A stretch of DNA of 36,915 bases. It comes from Roseomonas sp. (GTDB lineage: Bacteria; Pseudomonadota; Alphaproteobacteria; Acetobacterales; Acetobacteraceae). The stretch is taken from contig JADCES010000132.1 in NCBI GenBank assembly GCA_020250005.1, forward strand, positions 1-36,915, written 5' to 3'. Positions 33,225 through 36,915 of the stretch are shown here, one piece after another. Each line of letters opens with the position of its first letter. Within the stretch, counting starts at the first letter, position 1. Both the position numbers and the translations under genes were made by a program. Under the pieces are notes generated by a model, which ran no database searches, was not told the origin of the DNA, and saw only the letters and a program-made list of their open reading frames with translations.

Positions 33225-34835
33225 ATGTCTGAAACCACCATTCCCGCCGCCCGTATCGCCGAAGAAGCCGCCCGCAGGCGGAGCTTTGCCATCATCGCCC
33301 ATCCTGACGCGGGCAAAACGACGTTGACCGAAAAACTACTGCTCAAGGGCGGCGCCATCCAGCTTGCCGGCGCGGTGCGCGCCAAGGGCAATGCGCGGCG
33401 CACGCGTTCGGACTGGATGAAGATTGAACAGGATCGCGGGATTTCGGTTGCGACCTCGGTCATGACGTTTGAGCGTGATGGCGTGGTCTTCAACCTACTG
33501 GACACGCCAGGCCACGAGGATTTTTCGGAGGATACCTATCGCACCCTGACAGCGGTGGATGCCGCGGTGATGGTGCTGGATGCCGCGAAGGGGATTGAGA
33601 GCCAAACGCGCAAGCTGTTTGAAGTTTGCCGTATGCGCGACATTCCCATCATCACCTTCATCAACAAGATGGACCGCGAAGCGCGCGAACCTTTCGAATT
33701 GTTGGATGAAATCCAGAACCTGCTGGCGCTTGATGCAACGCCCGCCGCCTGGCCGGTGGGCCGCGCGGCTGACTTCGCCGGGGTTTATGATCTGGCGACT
33801 GATCGCTTTCTGCCGGTGGCGGAAGGCGCAGAACCGATCCAGCTTGAATCGCCGGAAGACCCGAAACTCGCCGCACTGGTCGGCGATGAAAGGGCTTTAG
33901 CGCTTTCCGAGGAAGTCTTGCTCGCCCGCGCCGGCTATCCGGAATTCGACACCGAGCGTTTTCTAGAAGGGTCTTTGACGCCGGTGTTTTTCGGCTCCGC
34001 GCTGCGGGATTTCGGCATTGCGCATTTGCTGGATGGGCTGGCGCGCCACGCACCGCCGCCGCGCGCTCGGCCGGCGGATCAGCGGCTTGTGACACCTGGT
34101 GAGGAAAAGCTGACCGGCTTTGTCTTCAAGATCCAGGCGAATATGGACCCCAATCACCGCGACCGTGTGGCCTTTGTGCGGCTATGCAGCGGGCGGCTGA
34201 CCAAGGGTATGCGGCTGCGCCAAAGCCGCACGGGCAAACAGGTGCCAGTGAATGCGCCGCTATTTTTCTTCGCGAAAGACCGGCAAGTGGCGGAAGAAGC
34301 CTGGCCGGGCGATGTGATTGGCATTGCCAATCACGGGACGCTGCGCATCGGTGATACGCTGACGGAAGGTGAGCCTTTGGATTTCCGCGGCGTGCCTTCC
34401 TTTGCGCCGGAAATCCTGCGCCATATACGGCTAGATGATCCGATGCTGGCAAAAAAACTCCGCACCGCGCTGGATCAATTGGCGGAAGAAGGCGTGGTGC
34501 AATTATTCCGCCCGCGCGACGGCTCCCCGCCCGTGGTTGGTGTGGTCGGGCAATTGCAATTGGATGTGCTGCAAAGCCGGCTAAAGGTGGAATATGGCGT
34601 GCCGGCTGGCTTTGATGGCACGCCGTGGGAGCAGGTGCGCTGGATGGTATCAGACGAAGCCGGCGCCTTGGATCGCTTTGCGGAAGCCAATCGGCGCGAT
34701 GTCGCGGAAGATCATGATGGCGCGCTGGTCGCGTTTTTCAGCAGCGATTGGCGTCGCCGTCGCGCAGAAGAAGAATGGCCAATGATCCGCTTCCATGCCG
34801 TGCGCGAACAGCATGGGGTGGGCGGGGGGAAGTAG
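33225..34835 (+). CDS. prfC: Peptide chain release factor 3
   Basis: Translational GTPase of 536 residues that removes RF1 and RF2 from the ribosome after termination. G1 is AHPDAGKTTLTEKLL, the switch I region has DRGISVATSVM, G3 is DTPGHEDFSEDT (RF3 rather than EF-G type, with SEDT after it), and G4 is NKMDRE. Domains II and III are present (FKIQANMDPNHRDRVAFVR, then VVGVVGQLQLDVLQSRL). The length is typical. ATG 33225 gives the normal short N-terminus. It lies 49 bases after brnA with no clear promoter of its own, and its stop codon sits in the loop of a terminator-like hairpin. Confidence 0.97.
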   Translation: MSETTIPAARIAEEAARRRSFAIIAHPDAGKTTLTEKLLLKGGAIQLAGAVRAKGNARRTRSDWMKIEQDRGISVATSVMTFERDGVVFNLLDTPGHEDFSEDTYRTLTAVDAAVMVLDAAKGIESQTRKLFEVCRMRDIPIITFINKMDREAREPFELLDEIQNLLALDATPAAWPVGRAADFAGVYDLATDRFLPVAEGAEPIQLESPEDPKLAALVGDERALALSEEVLLARAGYPEFDTERFLEGSLTPVFFGSALRDFGIAHLLDGLARHAPPPRARPADQRLVTPGEEKLTGFVFKIQANMDPNHRDRVAFVRLCSGRLTKGMRLRQSRTGKQVPVNAPLFFFAKDRQVAEEAWPGDVIGIANHGTLRIGDTLTEGEPLDFRGVPSFAPEILRHIRLDDPMLAKKLRTALDQLAEEGVVQLFRPRDGSPPVVGVVGQLQLDVLQSRLKVEYGVPAGFDGTPWEQVRWMVSDEAGALDRFAEANRRDVAEDHDGALVAFFSSDWRRRRAEEEWPMIRFHAVREQHGVGGGK

Positions 34836-34852
34836 ACCTTCCCCCCGATTTG
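34824..34852 (+). terminator. Probable prfC terminator, stop codon in the loop
   Basis: A perfect 9-bp stem pairs GGGGGGAAG (34824-34832) with CTTCCCCCC (34838-34846). The five-base loop TAGAC holds the prfC TAG stop (34833-34835). The tail GATTTGATTACTT is moderately T-rich. It lies between convergent prfC and the NIPSNAP gene. Confidence 0.55.
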
Positions 34853-34853
34853 A

Positions 34854-35180
34854 TTACTTCACAGACGAGAAGGATGTCGGCTGAAGTATTTCATTCGTCA
34901 CTTTCGTCAGCAGCGGGCCATTGGCTTCGGTTTCCGCGCGCGCCTTGATCCAATCTGGATCGGCCTGGAACTTCGCCCACTTCTCCTCACGCTCCGCGAG
35001 CGACTTCCACGCCACCATATAGGTCAGGCTGTGGTTGGAATCGCCGATCAGCGTGGTCCAGAAACCCGCCTGGCGAATGCCGTGCTTGTCCCAGAGCTTC
35101 AGCGTGATGGTGTCAAACCGCTTCATCAGATCGGGCAGGCGCCCGGGCTGGCAGTGATAGATACGAAGTTCATAGAGCAT
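34854..35180 (-). CDS. NIPSNAP family protein
   Basis: Small soluble protein of 108 residues with the dimeric alpha/beta-barrel NIPSNAP fold, inferred from MLYELRIYHCQPGRLPDLMK, LWDKHGIRQAGFWTTLIGDS, LTYMVAWKSLAEREEKWAKF and an LQPTSFSS end. Family members often occur in bacterial catabolic operons; enzymatic roles are mostly unproven. I chose ATG 35180, which has GGGAG about 9 bases upstream; the frame is open to 35315 but that part comes from the Bug gene. It follows the Bug gene after 22 bases and is likely the last gene of the MBL-Bug-NIPSNAP operon. Confidence 0.88.
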   Translation of the reverse strand: MLYELRIYHCQPGRLPDLMKRFDTITLKLWDKHGIRQAGFWTTLIGDSNHSLTYMVAWKSLAEREEKWAKFQADPDWIKARAETEANGPLLTKVTNEILQPTSFSSVK

Positions 35181-35202
35181 CGTTTTTCTCCCTTTGATGC
35201 CG

Positions 35203-36189
35203 TTAATCCAATTTGGCGCCGGATATTTCCACCAAGTCGCGCCAAACGCGATCCTGGCTGCGCACAAATTCCGTGAAGCCTTCCGGCGTATCATCCGAAA
35301 TGGCGGTAAAACCAAGCGGGATCAGCTTTTCGCCATATTCCTTGTCGCGCGCCGCGCCGATGGTGGCACGGTGCAGCGCCTGCACAATGGGCGCTGGCGT
35401 GCCGGCGGCCGCCGAAATGCAGTACCAGAATTCCATATCCATATCGGAACCAGGGATAAGTTCCGCCATGCCGCGCACATTCTCAAGCCCCGCGACCTGC
35501 GGCTGGCGCTTCTGGCTACCCACCGCCAGCGCGCGCAGGCGCCCTTCGCGCACATGCTGCATTAGCGCAGGCATACCATCAAAAATCATATCCACATTGC
35601 CGGCAATCAGATCATTCAAGCCGGGCGCGAGACCACGATAGGGCACATGCGAAACCTCGATCCCTGCGGTCTTCATAAGCTTTGAAATGCTCAAATGGCT
35701 AATGGTGCCGATGCCGGATGATGCCGCACTGATCTGCCCTGGCCGGCGCTTGGCGTCCGCCACAAATTCCTCAAAGGCTTTCCAGGGCCGATTGGCATTC
35801 ACGACAAACAGCGTGGAGCCAACGGAAACACGCGAGATATGCGCAAAGTCGCGAATGCCATCAAAGGGCATCCCACTCCGAAAGAGATATTTATTCGCGA
35901 GCAAGATCGTTGCACCGCCCAGGAACAGCGTATGCCCATCCGGCGCACTCCGCGCCACCGCCTCACCGGCGATATTCCCGCCAGCACCGGGGCGATTATC
36001 AATCACGACAGTCTGGCCGAGTAGCGGCCCCATACGTTCAGCGACCATCCGCGCCGTTATATCGGCAGCACCCGCCGGCGGGAAAGGCACTACCAGGCGC
36101 AAGGGCCGCGATGGAAAAGCCTGCGCCCGCGCAATGGCCGGCGCGGCAAGCCCCGCAATCAGCGCGGCGCGGCGGGTGAATTTGATCAT
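35203..36189 (-). CDS. Bug-family tripartite tricarboxylate transporter binding protein
   Basis: Periplasmic solute-binding protein of 328 residues. Signal peptide MIKFTRRAALIAGLAAPAIA with cleavage near ARAQ; the paired arginines allow Tat export. Mature landmarks are FPSRPLRLVVPFPPAGAADI, DNRPGAGGNIAGEAVA, SPIGTISHLS-like segment (SSGIGTISHLSISK) and VPYRGLAPGLNDLIAG. No Tct permease is next to it, so it is an orphan receptor. It lies 15 bases after the MBL-fold hydrolase and 22 bases before the NIPSNAP gene, suggesting one operon for uptake and breakdown of an unknown acid or lactone. Confidence 0.93.
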   Translation of the reverse strand: MIKFTRRAALIAGLAAPAIARAQAFPSRPLRLVVPFPPAGAADITARMVAERMGPLLGQTVVIDNRPGAGGNIAGEAVARSAPDGHTLFLGGATILLANKYLFRSGMPFDGIRDFAHISRVSVGSTLFVVNANRPWKAFEEFVADAKRRPGQISAASSGIGTISHLSISKLMKTAGIEVSHVPYRGLAPGLNDLIAGNVDMIFDGMPALMQHVREGRLRALAVGSQKRQPQVAGLENVRGMAELIPGSDMDMEFWYCISAAAGTPAPIVQALHRATIGAARDKEYGEKLIPLGFTAISDDTPEGFTEFVRSQDRVWRDLVEISGAKLD

Positions 36190-36204
36190 GCTAGCCTCCC
36201 TGCT

Positions 36205-36915
36205 TCATCTTGTTGGTTCACGGTGCAATTCCACAACAATGCCTTCCTGCCCCGGCAGCGCGGGGTAGCGGCGCATCACTTCCGGGTCATGGCCGGGCAC
36301 GATGTGCTTCGGGCTTGGCGCAAGCGCACGGAGCTTATCAAAACCTTCCAGCATTTCGCCAATGTGAAAGGCCGTCGTGAAAGGCCGGCCGGCTTCCATG
36401 TTTTCGTAGAAATGCGTCACATCGGAAGCGAGCACCACACGCCCGCGCGCCGTATTCACGCGCACGCATTGCAGCCCCATGGAATGCCCGCCGCAGGCAT
36501 GCACGGTAATGCCCGGCGCCACTTCCGCATCGCCATTATGGAACACCACGCGTTCAGCGAAATTCATCCGCACCATGCCGACCACATCCTCAACTTCGAA
36601 GGAATGGCGAAGCTTGGGGTATTTCATGTAGCGCCCGGTCGCATACTGCATTTCCGGTTCCTGCAAATGAAACTTGGCCTTGGCGAATTTGTGAAAGCTG
36701 CCGACATGATCGTAATGCAGGTGAGAAATCACCACATCTTCGACCTTATCGGGATCAACGCCGATCAGCTTCAGGCTTTCGATCGGGCAGCGCAGGTAAT
36801 TGCGCTTACGCTTGGCAGCGACCTCTGCCGTGAAGCCGGTATCAATGATCACGGCGCGATCTTCATTCACCGCAGCCCAGACAAAGTAATCCATCGGCAT
36901 TGGCGCATCATGCGG
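36205..36915 (-). CDS. Metallo-beta-lactamase-fold hydrolase, N-acyl homoserine lactonase-like (partial)
   Basis: Zinc hydrolase of the MBL fold. The frame stays open to the right edge and the residues before the first in-window Met (PHDAP then MPMDYFVW) fit the family, so the N-terminus lies outside the window. Metal ligands are visible: the HxHxDH motif in SHLHYDHVG, a later HACGGHSMG, an Asp in VLASDVTHF and a C-terminal His in IVPGHDPEV. The pattern, with a DTGF strand early and a short DVTHFYEN segment, resembles the AiiA/AttM group that opens lactone rings. Whether the substrate is an acyl homoserine lactone or another lactone is unknown. It is the first visible gene of the operon with the Bug and NIPSNAP genes. 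Confidence 0.88.
   Translation of the reverse strand, partial: PHDAPMPMDYFVWAAVNEDRAVIIDTGFTAEVAAKRKRNYLRCPIESLKLIGVDPDKVEDVVISHLHYDHVGSFHKFAKAKFHLQEPEMQYATGRYMKYPKLRHSFEVEDVVGMVRMNFAERVVFHNGDAEVAPGITVHACGGHSMGLQCVRVNTARGRVVLASDVTHFYENMEAGRPFTTAFHIGEMLEGFDKLRALAPSPKHIVPGHDPEVMRRYPALPGQEGIVVELHREPTR

Noticed and set aside
1-36915. tRNA, rRNA, CRISPR, transposase or phage genes
   Set aside because: I looked for cloverleaf ends, regular spaced repeats, transposase motifs and terminal inverted repeats and saw none; weak or degenerate cases could be missed by eye.

Overview
The window looks like chromosome of a high-GC alphaproteobacterium, most likely Acetobacteraceae/Rhodospirillales of the Roseomonas type. 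The reasons are dense GC-rich coding on both strands, an RNase E with a long acidic insertion in its S1 domain, an alphaproteobacterial petABC set, a CobW GTPase next to a WD40 protein, and several Bug/TctC-type binding proteins, which are expanded in such soil and water organisms. This placement is inference from gene content, not from a marker gene. I saw no rRNA, tRNA, CRISPR, prophage or insertion sequence.

Layout. 1-3941 (+): 3' part of a branched-chain amino acid type ABC operon (livG tail, livF, livH, livM and a substrate-binding protein). 3942-4436: leader without a credible gene, then rne (+). 7217-11416 (-): tricarboxylate-type uptake module (TctC-like binding protein, a TctA permease carrying a TctB-like C-terminal region, a PrpF-family isomerase). 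11538-14779 (+): RluC-like pseudouridine synthase overlapping an AsmA-family protein. 14792-17328 (-): CobW/COG0523 GTPase, WD40 protein and DUF3775 protein. 17407-22202 (-): GNAT protein, Bug protein, acyl-CoA synthetase and omega-amino acid transaminase. 22250-25068 (-): bc1 complex operon petA-petB-petC with a visible promoter and a strong terminator, divergent from hemF (+).

25998-32653 (-): a housekeeping run: pteridine-reductase-like SDR, folB, an AT-rich gap with a perfect DnaA box, uvrC, pgsA, a proline-rich lipoprotein, moaD, moaE and a polytopic membrane protein of unknown function. 32722-33175 (+): a decayed BrnT/BrnA toxin-antitoxin locus in which the toxin carries an internal frameshifting deletion while the antitoxin and a palindromic operator remain. 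33225-34835 (+): prfC. 34854-36915 (-): NIPSNAP protein, Bug protein and a metallo-beta-lactamase-fold hydrolase that runs off the right edge.

The genes are mostly core metabolism interspersed with solute-uptake modules. The points most worth a second look are the candidate replication origin or DnaA-controlled region at about 31241-31385, the deleted brnT with its retained operator and antitoxin, the TctA-TctB fusion, the SDR-folB pair that may provide a non-FolA pteridine reductase, and the uncharacterised membrane protein translationally coupled to moaE. I found no clearly new multi-gene system; the nearest candidates are small conserved modules whose joint function is not known to me.
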